A stretch of DNA of 52,233 nt from an uncultured Clostridia bacterium (GCA_944383405.1 CALWPL010000007.1:1-52233); one strand, 5' to 3'. Numbered from the stretch's first letter, positions 34,807-44,001 are shown. Made by a program: numbers and translations. Notes: generated by a model not told the origin, from the sequence alone.

Positions 34807-37209
34807 TTAAACTATCAAATTAATAATTTTATTTGGAACAAAAATAACTTTTTTAATACCACCAGCAATAAACCCTGCCAGTTTTTCATTATTTTCAATC
34901 AGTTTTAAAACTTCCTCTTTTGAAATGTCAAATTCAACCTTAATCAACTCTTTCATCTTCCCATTTACTTGAACAGGTAGATTAATCATTTTCTTAGAAT
35001 TATCTTCTTTCTCAACTGGCCAATTTGACTTGCAAATATATGTCTTATTGCCAAGTCTTTCGTTCATCTCTTCTGCAAAATGTGGGGCAAAAGGATATAA
35101 AAGTTGTAAAAATTCGCTAAACTCAATTTTTGACAAATACTTGTCTTGATAAATGTTGTTTACAAAAGTCATAAGTGCAGAAATTGCTGTGTTAAATTTA
35201 AGTGTATTTATGTCATTTGTTACCTTGTTTATCAATTCGTTTAGCATTGTTATATGCTCACCATGTACCCCGTCATATTTGTCAACAAGACTTGTCATTC
35301 TCTCAACTCTTTCAAGAAATCTCTTGCACCCATTAATGTTTTTGCTTGACCAAGGCGCCGCACTTTCATAGTCAGCCATAAACAAAATATATAGCCTTAA
35401 AACATCTGCACCATACTTGTCAATTATTTCAGTAAAATCTACGACATTGCCAAGACTCTTGCTCATTTTGTTGCCATCTTCCCCAAGAACAAGCCCCTGC
35501 GTCGACCTTTTCTTATATGGTTCTTCAAAAGGCACAACCCCAAGGTCATATAAAAACATATTCCAAAACCTTGAATAAATAAGGTGCCTTGTAACATGCT
35601 CCATCCCGCCATTATACCAATCAACTGGGCCCCAATATTTAAGTTTGTCCTTGCTTGCAAGTTCCTTGTCATTGTGTGGGTCCATGTACCTTAAAAAGTA
35701 CCAACTTGACCCCGCCCATTGTGGCATAGTGTCCGTCTCTCTCCTTGCTTTTCCACCACACTTTGGACACTTGCAGTTTACCCATTCTTCAACTTGCGCA
35801 AGTGGAGATTCCCCATTCTTTGATGGTTTAAACTCCTTAACTGCTGGAAGTTTTACTGGCAAATCTTCTTCTGGAACAAGCACAGTTCCACATTTATCAC
35901 AATATATAATTGGGAATGGCTCTCCCCAGTACCTTTGCCTATTAAACGCCCAGTCTTTCATTTGATAGTTTACTTTTGCTTGCCCTATTTTCTTGTCTTC
36001 TAAGTATTCAAGCATCTTCTTCTTTGCTTCTTCAACTTTTAGCCCGTCTAAAAAGTCAGAATTTATCATAACTCCGTCTTGAATGTCTATGTACGCTTCT
36101 TTTTCTATATCTCCGCCTTTTATTACTGGCTTTATGTCTATGTTAAACTTCTTTGCAAACTCATAGTCCCTTGTATCATGTGCAGGAACTGCCATAATAG
36201 CACCTGTCCCATAACCTAACATTACATAGTCTGCAATAAATATTGGAACTTCTTCATTAGTTATAGGGTTTATTCCCTTTATCCCCTTTAACTCAACTCC
36301 TGTCTTGTCCTTATTTAATTGAATTCTATCAAATTCACTCTTTTTCTTAGCACTCTCTTGATACGCCCTTACTTCTTCTATGTTCTCTATGCTCTTTTTG
36401 TATTTTTCAATTATAGGATGCTCTGGCGCTACAACCATAAAGGTTACCCCAAATAAAGTATCACACCTTGTCGTATATACCGTTAACTTGTCTACCTTTT
36501 TGTTGTTTATACAAATTCCAAAGTCAACTTCCGCTCCTGTCGAACGCCCTATCCAGTGCCTTTGCTCTTCCTTAACTCTTTCAGGAAAGTCTAGCTTATC
36601 AAGCCCATTAAGTAGCCTTTCTGCATACTCCCTTATCTTTAAAAACCATACTTCTTTCTCTTTCTGCACAACCTGAGACGAACACCTATCACATATCCCA
36701 CCTTGAGACTCTTCGTTTGATAATATTACATCACAACTAGGACAATAGTTTACAAGTGCCTTACTCTTGTACGCTAGCCCCTTTTTGTAAAGTTGACAAA
36801 ATATCCACTGTGTCCACTTGTAGTAGTTTTCATCTGTCGTGTCTATCTCTCTATCCCAATCAAATGAAAATCCACTCTTCTTTAACTGCTTTTTTATATT
36901 CTTTATGTTCTCGTCAGTGGCTACCCTTGGTGGTATGTTGTGCTTTATTGCATAATTTTCTGTTGGTAAGCCAAATGCATCCCAACCTATTGGAAAAAGC
37001 ACATTATATCCTTGTAGCCTTTTCATTCTAGATATTACTTCCATTGACGAAAACGCCTTTATATGCCCTATATGTAACCCCACTCCCGATGGATATGGAA
37101 ATTCTATCAGCCCATAAAATTTAGGCTTATTATCAAAATCTTTTGCATGAAATACCCTTTCTTTCTCCCATATCTCTTGCCACTTCTTCTCTATCTTCTC
37201 GTGCTCCAT
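34807..37209 (-). CDS. leuS: Leucyl-tRNA synthetase
   Basis: 800 residues, class I synthetase. HIGH motif at 46-49, zinc knuckle CPSC...CDRC, editing domain with TVYTTRCDTLFGVTF and GTGAIMAVPAHDTRD, KMSKS at 581-585, then the anticodon-binding domain. Charges tRNA-Leu. No T-box leader is visible in the 280 bases upstream (no TGGNACC-type sequence), unlike many Firmicute leuS genes. A promoter at 37259-37287 and ribosome binding site AGAAGGAA support the start. Confidence 0.98.
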   Translation of the reverse strand: MEHEKIEKKWQEIWEKERVFHAKDFDNKPKFYGLIEFPYPSGVGLHIGHIKAFSSMEVISRMKRLQGYNVLFPIGWDAFGLPTENYAIKHNIPPRVATDENIKNIKKQLKKSGFSFDWDREIDTTDENYYKWTQWIFCQLYKKGLAYKSKALVNYCPSCDVILSNEESQGGICDRCSSQVVQKEKEVWFLKIREYAERLLNGLDKLDFPERVKEEQRHWIGRSTGAEVDFGICINNKKVDKLTVYTTRCDTLFGVTFMVVAPEHPIIEKYKKSIENIEEVRAYQESAKKKSEFDRIQLNKDKTGVELKGIKGINPITNEEVPIFIADYVMLGYGTGAIMAVPAHDTRDYEFAKKFNIDIKPVIKGGDIEKEAYIDIQDGVMINSDFLDGLKVEEAKKKMLEYLEDKKIGQAKVNYQMKDWAFNRQRYWGEPFPIIYCDKCGTVLVPEEDLPVKLPAVKEFKPSKNGESPLAQVEEWVNCKCPKCGGKARRETDTMPQWAGSSWYFLRYMDPHNDKELASKDKLKYWGPVDWYNGGMEHVTRHLIYSRFWNMFLYDLGVVPFEEPYKKRSTQGLVLGEDGNKMSKSLGNVVDFTEIIDKYGADVLRLYILFMADYESAAPWSSKNINGCKRFLERVERMTSLVDKYDGVHGEHITMLNELINKVTNDINTLKFNTAISALMTFVNNIYQDKYLSKIEFSEFLQLLYPFAPHFAEEMNERLGNKTYICKSNWPVEKEDNSKKMINLPVQVNGKMKELIKVEFDISKEEVLKLIENNEKLAGFIAGGIKKVIFVPNKIINLIV

Positions 37210-37258
37210 TTTCCTTCTCTTTCCTTCTATCTATCTTATTAAAATGTCTAACGAAAAG

Positions 37259-37287
37259 AGTTTATAACTTTCTGTCCTTTTTGTCAA
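37259..37287 (-). promoter_or_regulatory. Promoter of leuS
   Basis: Minus strand: -35 TTGACA (37282-37287), 17-base spacer, -10 TAAACT (37259-37264), about 50 bases before the start codon. Confidence 0.6.
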
Positions 37288-37489
37288 TTATTCTAATTAA
37301 ATATACTTTTCTTTATTACTACCAATTTTTTTATTATTATCTAAATTATAATCGTTAAATATTTTTATCGGTTTTTCATTATTTTTTTAGTTTTCTACTT
37401 TTACCCATTTCTTTATACTAATAAAAACTCCCACATTTATTACACACTTTTAATTACTATACAAAACTCTTTCCCCCTTAACCCCTTTT

Positions 37490-39397
37490 CTATAAGAGAA
37501 TAAGGGAGGGACGAAAGCCGCAAAATGCGTTAGCATCACTCAGAATAAGGAGAATCAAGTAGAAGACCCCGGCATCATCATCAGAAGTACTGCCCCCACG
37601 AAGAAAGCCATATATGTAACTAGTTGAACCATATCCATATCCATAATAATAGTCGCACGAACCTTGTGATGTCGATCCTGTAAAAGATACAGACGAGTCA
37701 GGAAGCCCAATTAAAGACATCATTGTATTACTGCTTGTACTATCTACTGACATATGTGTTGGTCCATTTCCACTACCACTTTTTAATGCAAAGCCTAGTT
37801 GTTCGTAACCTTTTCCTAACATTAATGACTCATTTGATGCAGAATTTGAAGAAGATGTAGTTAGTACCCAATTACCACTTTCATAATCATAATCGTCAAA
37901 ATTTATGTATTCTCTAATTTCTCCATTTATACTAATATGTCCTGCTCCAAATATCCATGTCCAAACATTTCCCCATGGATTTGCCATACCTAAACAAAAT
38001 ACCGAGGTATATTTATCACTTCCTACATAGCCGTCCCTAAGTACTCTTCTCCCATCACTTGTCGTATAGGTTAAAAACTGTGGCGAATATAGTCCATGTT
38101 TTCCATTATCTACATAAGCCCTATATGTATACCCATAATTCATTCCTGCCCCGTCATAGCCAGTTGGGGATAACATATAGTCCCCTTCATACTCTCCACC
38201 ACTCTCACTGTTTTGTATGTATTCTGCTGTATTTTTACTTCCGCTATTGTATACCCCTATTGTTCCACCACCCTTCTGAGACATATAATAATTATTCTTT
38301 GATGTAAGTGCTGTACCATCTGCCTTTGTAAAATCACTTGCATTTGCACTTCTATATGGTGAATATGAATAAGTATTCCCATAGCCTACTGTTGTTTGAG
38401 AATTGTTATTTGCATATTTAACTAGATAAAGTAAATTGTATATATATGCTGTATAGTTTTCTCCTTGTACTCCACTTGCTTTGTCATAATCTCCACCTAG
38501 ATTTGCATTTTCCCATGCTCTTGTTAAATTACTTGCCCAGAGCATCATATTTGTTTGGGTTGTACTAACGGTTGCTTGGCTGTCTGTTGTTCCATTATTG
38601 TAATTGTAATTTGTTATTAAGTAACTAGCACTACCTTTTGTTACTGGGGTACTATCGTATATATAACTCCTACATATTACGCCATAGTTATTTTTTGCTA
38701 CGCTATGGTCTGCGTTAAATATGGTTGCTTCAAATGTTCCTGTATACCAACCTTTTACATATACTGGGGTTATGCCTTCTGGCATATCTTTTAATTTACT
38801 AAATTCTTCTAAGGTTTCCCCAATTCTAATGTATTGTACATTATCTTGTATATATCTTGCTATGTACATATCTGGATAGTATGTATATACATCAACTGTA
38901 AAACTCTCTTGTTGTGTTAGTGTCCTTCCACTTGCAAGTGTTGTACCCGGTTGTAAAGTTATACTTCTTCCATACCATTCAAAGTTGTAGTTTGGGTCGC
39001 TTAATTTACCTATTATTTCACCAGTCGCTATATCTACATTTACTAGGTCTATATTCCTATACACGGGAGCCGAGTCATATTCGTCAACCCCATATTTTAC
39101 TCCATCTGGATTATTATCCCCATTACTATCTACTAAGTATCCAGCAAGTGTTTGTAAACTATTACTCTCTACCTTTGTGGCTTTTGCATCAAGAGTTGCA
39201 TTTAGTCCTTCCTTTGTCCAAAGCGGGTCTGATTGATTTATTGGTTGAGATACTGTTAATACTTCTACTGGATTCCTATACACTATTGTAAAGTATGTTG
39301 ATAAATTTAGTTGTGTCGCCGCCCACATCTCAACTACACTTACACTTACTAGTGCTACACATAGTATTGAAAATATTGTTATTTTAAACCTACGCAT
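37490..39397 (-). CDS. Exported C-type-lectin/FGE-fold protein, likely diversity-generating retroelement target
   Basis: 635 residues. A signal peptide (basic MRRFK, hydrophobic to ~26) is followed by a long Thr/Ser/Tyr/Asn-rich surface region. From residue 473 (NPWGNVWTWIFG) to the end it resembles the formylglycine-generating-enzyme/C-type lectin fold, closing with LRGGS...AGVFYLILL...GFRPSL. In related proteins the stretch between those anchors is Asn-rich; here the matching positions read D, I, L, F, C (GAT, ATT, CTT, TTT, TGC). The last ~100 coding bases are A-poor and GC-richer (GGGGGC, GCCGGGGTC) in an A-rich genome. Both are what adenine mutagenesis by a diversity-generating retroelement leaves. 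No reverse transcriptase or template repeat lies in the window. Ribosome binding site AAAGGAG. Confidence 0.75.
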   Translation of the reverse strand: MRRFKITIFSILCVALVSVSVVEMWAATQLNLSTYFTIVYRNPVEVLTVSQPINQSDPLWTKEGLNATLDAKATKVESNSLQTLAGYLVDSNGDNNPDGVKYGVDEYDSAPVYRNIDLVNVDIATGEIIGKLSDPNYNFEWYGRSITLQPGTTLASGRTLTQQESFTVDVYTYYPDMYIARYIQDNVQYIRIGETLEEFSKLKDMPEGITPVYVKGWYTGTFEATIFNADHSVAKNNYGVICRSYIYDSTPVTKGSASYLITNYNYNNGTTDSQATVSTTQTNMMLWASNLTRAWENANLGGDYDKASGVQGENYTAYIYNLLYLVKYANNNSQTTVGYGNTYSYSPYRSANASDFTKADGTALTSKNNYYMSQKGGGTIGVYNSGSKNTAEYIQNSESGGEYEGDYMLSPTGYDGAGMNYGYTYRAYVDNGKHGLYSPQFLTYTTSDGRRVLRDGYVGSDKYTSVFCLGMANPWGNVWTWIFGAGHISINGEIREYINFDDYDYESGNWVLTTSSSNSASNESLMLGKGYEQLGFALKSGSGNGPTHMSVDSTSSNTMMSLIGLPDSSVSFTGSTSQGSCDYYYGYGYGSTSYIYGFLRGGSTSDDDAGVFYLILLILSDANAFCGFRPSLILL

Positions 39398-39909
39398 ATT
39401 TTCTCCTTTTGTATTTTTATTTTGTTTATTTTGTATTCTTTTTATTTATTTTTTCTTTGCTCGTGATTTTAAAATTTTTAATTGTTGATAACTTGTGTAT
39501 TACTTACCCACAATTTTTATTCACATTCCTTATTGTAAATTTTTTGCAATTAAAGTGTACCCCCCCCGCAATTCTGTCAACTAAAATTTTCACAATTTCA
39601 CAAAAAATTTTAAAGTTATCCACAATTTTATTTTTTTAGTTTTTAACTTTTCTTTCTTGTTGTTATATGTTCTTTTATTTTTTAAAACAACTTTTGTGCA
39701 AAACTATTTAAATATTTTTATAACTTAAAATTCTTTTATAAGTAAAATATGTATAAAAAAACTAGTGCAAAATTACAAGTTTAATCCCTTTTAATTACAA
39801 GTTTATTTTAACATTTTTCCAGTGTGCTGGCAAGAATATTTTACATGATTTAGTAAAATAATTGACATAAACTTCAAAATTATGTCAATATTTTATAGAA
39901 GGAAAAGAA
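39398..39909. other. AT-rich gap with DnaA-box-like sites at a gene-polarity switch; candidate oriC
   Basis: 512 gene-free bases. DnaA-box-like sites: TTATCCACA (39616-39624, exact), TTATTCACA (39517-39525, fits TTATNCACA), TGTTGATAA (39483-39491) and TTACCCACA (39504-39512), each of the last two one mismatch off. Long A/T tracts follow. Genes to the left run minus and to the right run plus, as expected for leading-strand genes leaving an origin. A C8 run lies at about 39559-39567. Origin status is inference. Confidence 0.5.
39862..39888. promoter_or_regulatory. Inverted repeat upstream of DUF1538
   Basis: Perfect arms TTGACATAA (39862-39870) / TTATGTCAA (39880-39888), 9-base gap, ending 21 bases before the ATG. 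The left arm contains a consensus -35 hexamer. It could be an operator overlapping the promoter or an mRNA hairpin. Confidence 0.4.
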
Positions 39910-41508
39910 ATGTCAGGAAAAGAATTTTTAGCAAAGTTAAAGGAAGCGTTTTTATCAGTATTTCCAATAACCATAGTTATATTTGCCTTAATACTAATAT
40001 GCGTACCTACTCCACAAGATTTAATAATTAAACTTAGCATAAGTGCAATACTCCTAGTACTTGGTATTGGGATATTTTCACTTGGTGCAGATTCGTCAAT
40101 GATAGAACTAGGGAGCGGAGTTGGAGCCACATTATCTAACAAGAGCAAACTATGGTTTATGCTAGTTTGTGGGTTGTTCATTGGCTTTATCATAACTTTT
40201 GCCGAACCTGACCTTATGGTACTTGCAGGACAAGTAGTTGATTTTTCAAGTTTAAACAGCACATGGCTATTCATATCCGTTGTCTCTCTTGGGGTTGGCA
40301 TACTTCTCATGCTTGGCATACTTAGGGTATATTTTAGAATAAAACTATCAATACTGCTATTTATTTCATATAGTATTGTTTTTGTTTTATCATTTTTTGT
40401 CCCTAATGAATTTGTACCAATAGCCTTTGACTCAGGGAGCGTTACAACTGGACCTATCTCAGTGCCTTTTCTTATTGCCTTTGGGCTAGGGCTAAGTGCT
40501 GTAAGAGAATCAAAGAACGAAGAGGACAATAGTTTTGGCATGATAGCACTTTGTTCTGTTGGACCTATAATTTCTGTTATGTTTTTAAGTCTTTTTATCG
40601 ACTCGTCATCTTCAAGCATTGTTCAAGAAACCACTCAAAATCTAGGCATAGCACAAGAAATATTTTCAAGTCTTGGCAGTAGTTTACTAGATGTTGCAAT
40701 AATACTGCTCCCCATAATTATAATTTTTGTATTATTTCAAGTATTTGCCTTTAAATATCCAAAAACAAAAGTAATTAGGATGCTTTTTGGCTTTTTCCTA
40801 ACTTATATAGGCATATCCCTATTTTTAACTGGTGTTGAATGTGGATATCTTCCAATGGGAAGATTAATGGGCGAATATTTTGGTGGACTTAGTAATAGTT
40901 GGGTGGCAATTCTAATAGGCCTTATACTTGGAGCGTTTGCAATAATTGCAGAGCCCGCCCTACATGTTCTTAAAAAACAAGTTGAAGATGTAACAAACGG
41001 AACTATAAAGCAAAGTGTTATAGTTGTTACAATTTCGCTAGGTGTTGCACTTGCTGTAATGATAGCAGCAATTCGAGCGTTATATCCATTTGATATTTTA
41101 TATGTTCTAATTCCATTATACGCTTTGTCTATTATTCTAGCCTTCTTTAACACAAAACTATTTACAGCAATCTCTTTTGACTCAGGCGGAGTTGCAACGG
41201 GAGCAATGGCTGTTTCCTTTATCCTACCTATGATTTCTGGGCTTTCAACTAATTCAAACGGATTTGGCACAATCGCACTTATTGCCTGTTTCCCAATAGT
41301 AACTATGCAAATACTGGGCTTTATTTACAAATTAAAACTACTAAGTCTACAAAAACTAAGGATAAAAACTCGACCAAAAGACGACTTTGTGTTAGAATTT
41401 GACTATAAAAAGGATTTTATTAATAAAAATATTGACCAAACTGAAATTATTGAATTTGACTACAATAAATCAAAAGGAGCATATAACGCTTATGCAAGAA
41501 AAAAATAG
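39910..41508 (+). CDS. DUF1538 family membrane protein (putative transporter), tandem-repeat form
   Basis: 532 residues with about twelve or more membrane helices arranged as two homologous halves. Each half has a characteristic loop: FDSGSVTTGPISVPFL (first half, ~178) and FDSGGVATGAMAVSFI (second half, ~420), and each opens with FSLGADSSMIELGSGVGATL- or LTGVECGYLPMGRLMG-type segments. DUF1538 proteins are uncharacterised and are presumed transporters. The gene overlaps a PII-like gene by 17 bases and a second PII-like gene follows, so gating by PII-type signal proteins, as for AmtB, is a sensible inference. Start has AGAAGGAAAAG upstream. Confidence 0.85.
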   Translation: MSGKEFLAKLKEAFLSVFPITIVIFALILICVPTPQDLIIKLSISAILLVLGIGIFSLGADSSMIELGSGVGATLSNKSKLWFMLVCGLFIGFIITFAEPDLMVLAGQVVDFSSLNSTWLFISVVSLGVGILLMLGILRVYFRIKLSILLFISYSIVFVLSFFVPNEFVPIAFDSGSVTTGPISVPFLIAFGLGLSAVRESKNEEDNSFGMIALCSVGPIISVMFLSLFIDSSSSSIVQETTQNLGIAQEIFSSLGSSLLDVAIILLPIIIIFVLFQVFAFKYPKTKVIRMLFGFFLTYIGISLFLTGVECGYLPMGRLMGEYFGGLSNSWVAILIGLILGAFAIIAEPALHVLKKQVEDVTNGTIKQSVIVVTISLGVALAVMIAAIRALYPFDILYVLIPLYALSIILAFFNTKLFTAISFDSGGVATGAMAVSFILPMISGLSTNSNGFGTIALIACFPIVTMQILGFIYKLKLLSLQKLRIKTRPKDDFVLEFDYKKDFINKNIDQTEIIEFDYNKSKGAYNAYARKK

Positions 41509-41848
41509 CAAAAGACCCCCTATTATTGAACTGTTAGTTATCATTGTTGACAGGAATAAAGGCGAAAAAGTAATTAGAATTTTAAGCACGCTTAATGTTA
41601 ACCTTCAAGTTTTAAGTCTTGGCAAAGGAACTGCCGATAGTACAATGGCAGATTATTTTGCGGTTGACACTGGCGAAAAAGATGTGATTTTTGCACTCAT
41701 CAAATTAAAACAAGCAGGAAAAATACTTGATATAATAAACGACAACTTAAAGTTTGATGAAAAAAATACAGGGATTGCCTTTACTATACCTGTTAAGAGT
41801 GCAATGTATAGTGTAATTGAAAAAATGGGCTTTGATTTTAGTTTATAA
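41492..41848 (+). CDS. PII-like signalling protein 1
   Basis: 118 residues from ATG 41492, chosen because AAGGAG lies upstream and because the longer open frame starts deep within DUF1538. The ferredoxin-like PII fold is apparent: IIELLVIIVDRNKGEKVIRILSTLNVNLQVLSLGKGTADST, then VIFALIKLKQAGKILDIINDNL. It shares the domain layout of GlnB/GlnK but lacks the uridylylated-Tyr T-loop sequence, so it belongs to the broad PII-like group. It overlaps the DUF1538 3' end, implying coupled translation, and is followed by a second PII-like gene. Confidence 0.8.
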   Translation: MQEKNSKRPPIIELLVIIVDRNKGEKVIRILSTLNVNLQVLSLGKGTADSTMADYFAVDTGEKDVIFALIKLKQAGKILDIINDNLKFDEKNTGIAFTIPVKSAMYSVIEKMGFDFSL

Positions 41849-41865
41849 AAAAGGAAGAAATAAAA

Positions 41866-42249
41866 ATGAATAAAGAATTTGAATTAATAGTTACAATAGT
41901 AAACAAAGGACAAAGTGATAAAGTCGTTGAGGCCTCTCGTGAAGCGGGGGCAAAGGGCGGCACAATAATTTATGGGCGTGGCACTTATAATAACGGAAAT
42001 GAAGCCATTTTAGGCATTAGTTTAAAATCTGAAAAAGACATTGTTTTCACAATAGTCGATTCAGACCAAAAAGCAAAAGTCATGAAACTTATATCTGAAA
42101 AAGCAAACCTAAACCTAGACGGTGAAGGCCTATGCTTTTCATTGCCTATCAACACTTTAATCGGCTCTAAAAAACTAATCAAAAATGACATTAAAGCCGC
42201 CACCCCTTCCCCAAACAAAGTAACTAACAATAAAAAAACATCAATTTAA
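41866..42249 (+). CDS. PII-like signalling protein 2
   Basis: 127 residues. Closer to canonical PII: ELIVTIVNKGQSDKVVEASREAGAKGGTIIYGRGT, matching the GAxGGTxxxGRG nucleotide-binding B-loop region, then a short T-loop (YNNGNEAILGISL) and KDIVFTIVDSDQKAKVMKLI. The C-terminal ~25 residues are a polar tail. It starts 17 bases after PII-like 1, with AAGGAAG. Two different PII-like proteins next to one transporter suggest a heteromeric or dual-signal control. Confidence 0.85.
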   Translation: MNKEFELIVTIVNKGQSDKVVEASREAGAKGGTIIYGRGTYNNGNEAILGISLKSEKDIVFTIVDSDQKAKVMKLISEKANLNLDGEGLCFSLPINTLIGSKKLIKNDIKAATPSPNKVTNNKKTSI

Positions 42250-42392
42250 ATAATTAACAAAAACATTTTTAATAAATATTAATTTTTTGAAATTATATTT
42301 AGCACACTAATTAAAATATACCTAAATTTTACATAAACCTAAAAATAAATTCAAAGTTTGTAGATATTAAATTTTATAAAACAAACAAATAT

Positions 42393-42427
42393 AAAGGAGT
42401 TTAATTTTTTAATAAAACTCCTTTTTT
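42393..42427 (+). terminator. Terminator of the DUF1538-PII operon
   Basis: Stem AAAGGAGTTT (42393-42402) / AAACTCCTTT (42415-42424) followed by more T. Confidence 0.8.
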
Positions 42428-42587
42428 CAAGTTTATTTAAAAATTATAACATAAGATTAAAACATTTTAAAACTAGTAAAAATATAGAGTATAGTTTTTT
42501 AGGATAGGTTATTTTTACTAATATTTTTTATATTAGTTTCAAAAATAATAAACTAAGGCTCGTAACCTTTGAAATTAACAAAAAAAC

Positions 42588-42627
42588 AAAAAAAGAGTTA
42601 TACTTTTTGAAGTACAAACTCCCTTTT
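42588..42627 (-). terminator. Terminator of tRNA-Ala(CGC)
   Basis: On the minus strand a stem pairing GGGAGTT with AACTC(T) around an inner GTACTT/AGTAT hairpin, ending in seven T. Lies about 55 bases after the tRNA. Confidence 0.6.
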
Positions 42628-42679
42628 TATTGATTTCAAAATATTAGACCAAAAACAATTATTTTTTATTAATTTGATA

Positions 42680-42755
42680 TGGTGGAGACAAGCGGAGTCG
42701 AACCGCCGACCTTTGCAATGCGAATGCAACGCTCTACCAACTGAGCCATGCCCCC
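42680..42755 (-). tRNA. tRNA-Ala (anticodon CGC)
   Basis: 76 nt on the minus strand, cloverleaf complete: acceptor GGGGGCA/TGTCTCC with the G3-U70 alanine identity pair, D arm GCTC/GAGC, anticodon stem TTGCA/TGCAA with loop TTCGCAT (anticodon CGC), T arm GGCGG/CCGCT with loop TTCGACT, encoded CCA. A -10 TATTAT preceded by TG (extended -10) lies just upstream. Reads GCG codons, which are rare in so AT-rich a genome. Confidence 0.95.
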
Positions 42756-42926
42756 ATATAAGTATAATAGCACATAAAATTAAAAAAATCTACATAATTT
42801 TTTAATCGCTTCCCCTTTAACATTAAAGTTTATTATTTTTTATTAACATTTATTAAAATATATCTCACATTAGTTTACTTTTTTTGGGCAATGGATATAC
42901 TAAATCTTGTAAAAGGAGAAAAAATT

Positions 42927-43985
42927 ATGAAAAAAAGTTTAAAAGTTGCTCAAATTGGTTGTGGAAAGATGGCAAAATACACAATGAGATATGTTCATGA
43001 AAAGGGCGGCAAAATTTGCTGTGCCTATGATATATCACAAGATGTTATTGGAAAAGATATTTCAACAATTTGTGGTGGAGAAAAAACAGGAGTTATAGTT
43101 GAGGACATTGCAAACCTTGAAAAGACCTTAAAAAAGACAAAACCGGATATTGCTATAATTACAACAATGAGTCTTATGAAAGATATTTATAATGTCATGC
43201 TTATTTGTGCAAAATGCGGCGTAAATGCTATTTCAACTTGCGAGGAAGCCTTCTTCCCTATGAATTCATCTCCAAAGATAACAAAAGAACTTGACAGAGT
43301 TGCAAAAGAAAATAATTGCACTTTATCAGGAAGCGGATATCAAGACGCATCATGGGGTAGTCTTATTTCTGTACTTGCAGGCTCCACCCAAAAGATAACA
43401 AAAATTAAAGGCAGGTCATCATATAATGTTGAAGACTATGGTATTGCATTAGCACAAGTTCATGGTGCAGGGCTTAGTCTTAAAGAGTTTGATGAAAAAA
43501 TTGCATCTGCAGACAGAATAAGTGATGAAGAAAGAGCAAAAGTTATTAATGCAGGAGATTATTCTCCATCTTATATGTGGACAGTTAACGGCTGGCTTTG
43601 CGAAAAACTAGGACTACATGTGCTTTCACAAACTCAAAAATGCGTACCACAAACATATAAAGAAGACCTTAAATCGTCAACTCTTAATATGACAATTAAA
43701 AAGGGAGATGCAACAGGTATGAGTGCTGTTGTAACAACTACTACAAAAGAAGGCATTACTCTTGAAACAGAATGTATTGGCAAGGTTTATGGAAAAGACG
43801 AATACGACGAAAATCAATGGACTATTGAAGGCGAACCAACAACTACTCTTACTATTTCAAGACCAGCAACAGTTGAGATGACTTGTGCTAGTATTGTTAA
43901 TAGACTTCAAGATGTAGTTGACGCACCAGCAGGATATATCACAACAGATAAAATGGGCGACCTTTCATATAAACTTTCTTTATAA
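42927..43985 (+). CDS. NAD(P)-dependent dehydrogenase, 2,4-diaminopentanoate dehydrogenase-like
   Basis: 352 residues from ATG 42927, which has AAAGGAG upstream; an earlier ATG at 42891 lacks one. N-terminal Rossmann fold (VAQIGCGKMAKYTMRYV) and a dihydrodipicolinate-reductase-like C-terminal domain with SGSGYQDASWG and VEDYGIALAQVHGAGL. The closest described function is 2,4-diaminopentanoate dehydrogenase, the last step before 2-amino-4-oxopentanoate in clostridial ornithine fermentation. The other genes of that pathway are not here, so substrate remains open. Single gene with its own terminator. Confidence 0.75.
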   Translation: MKKSLKVAQIGCGKMAKYTMRYVHEKGGKICCAYDISQDVIGKDISTICGGEKTGVIVEDIANLEKTLKKTKPDIAIITTMSLMKDIYNVMLICAKCGVNAISTCEEAFFPMNSSPKITKELDRVAKENNCTLSGSGYQDASWGSLISVLAGSTQKITKIKGRSSYNVEDYGIALAQVHGAGLSLKEFDEKIASADRISDEERAKVINAGDYSPSYMWTVNGWLCEKLGLHVLSQTQKCVPQTYKEDLKSSTLNMTIKKGDATGMSAVVTTTTKEGITLETECIGKVYGKDEYDENQWTIEGEPTTTLTISRPATVEMTCASIVNRLQDVVDAPAGYITTDKMGDLSYKLSL

Positions 43986-44001
43986 AAAATATTATTCATT
44001 C

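Larger units (their letters stand above)
42250..42679. other. Gene-free AT-rich region holding two terminators
   Basis: No gene or RNA is recognisable between PII-like 2 and tRNA-Ala apart from the terminators at 42393-42427 (plus) and 42588-42627 (minus). Confidence 0.6.

Noticed and set aside
37210..37489. T-box leader upstream of leuS
   Set aside because: No TGGNACC-type antiterminator sequence or specifier stem could be found; only a promoter is visible.
39885..41270. Long antisense frames opposite DUF1538 (39885-40619, 40803-41270)
   Set aside because: They mirror the codon pattern of a clear membrane-protein gene and have no ribosome binding sites.
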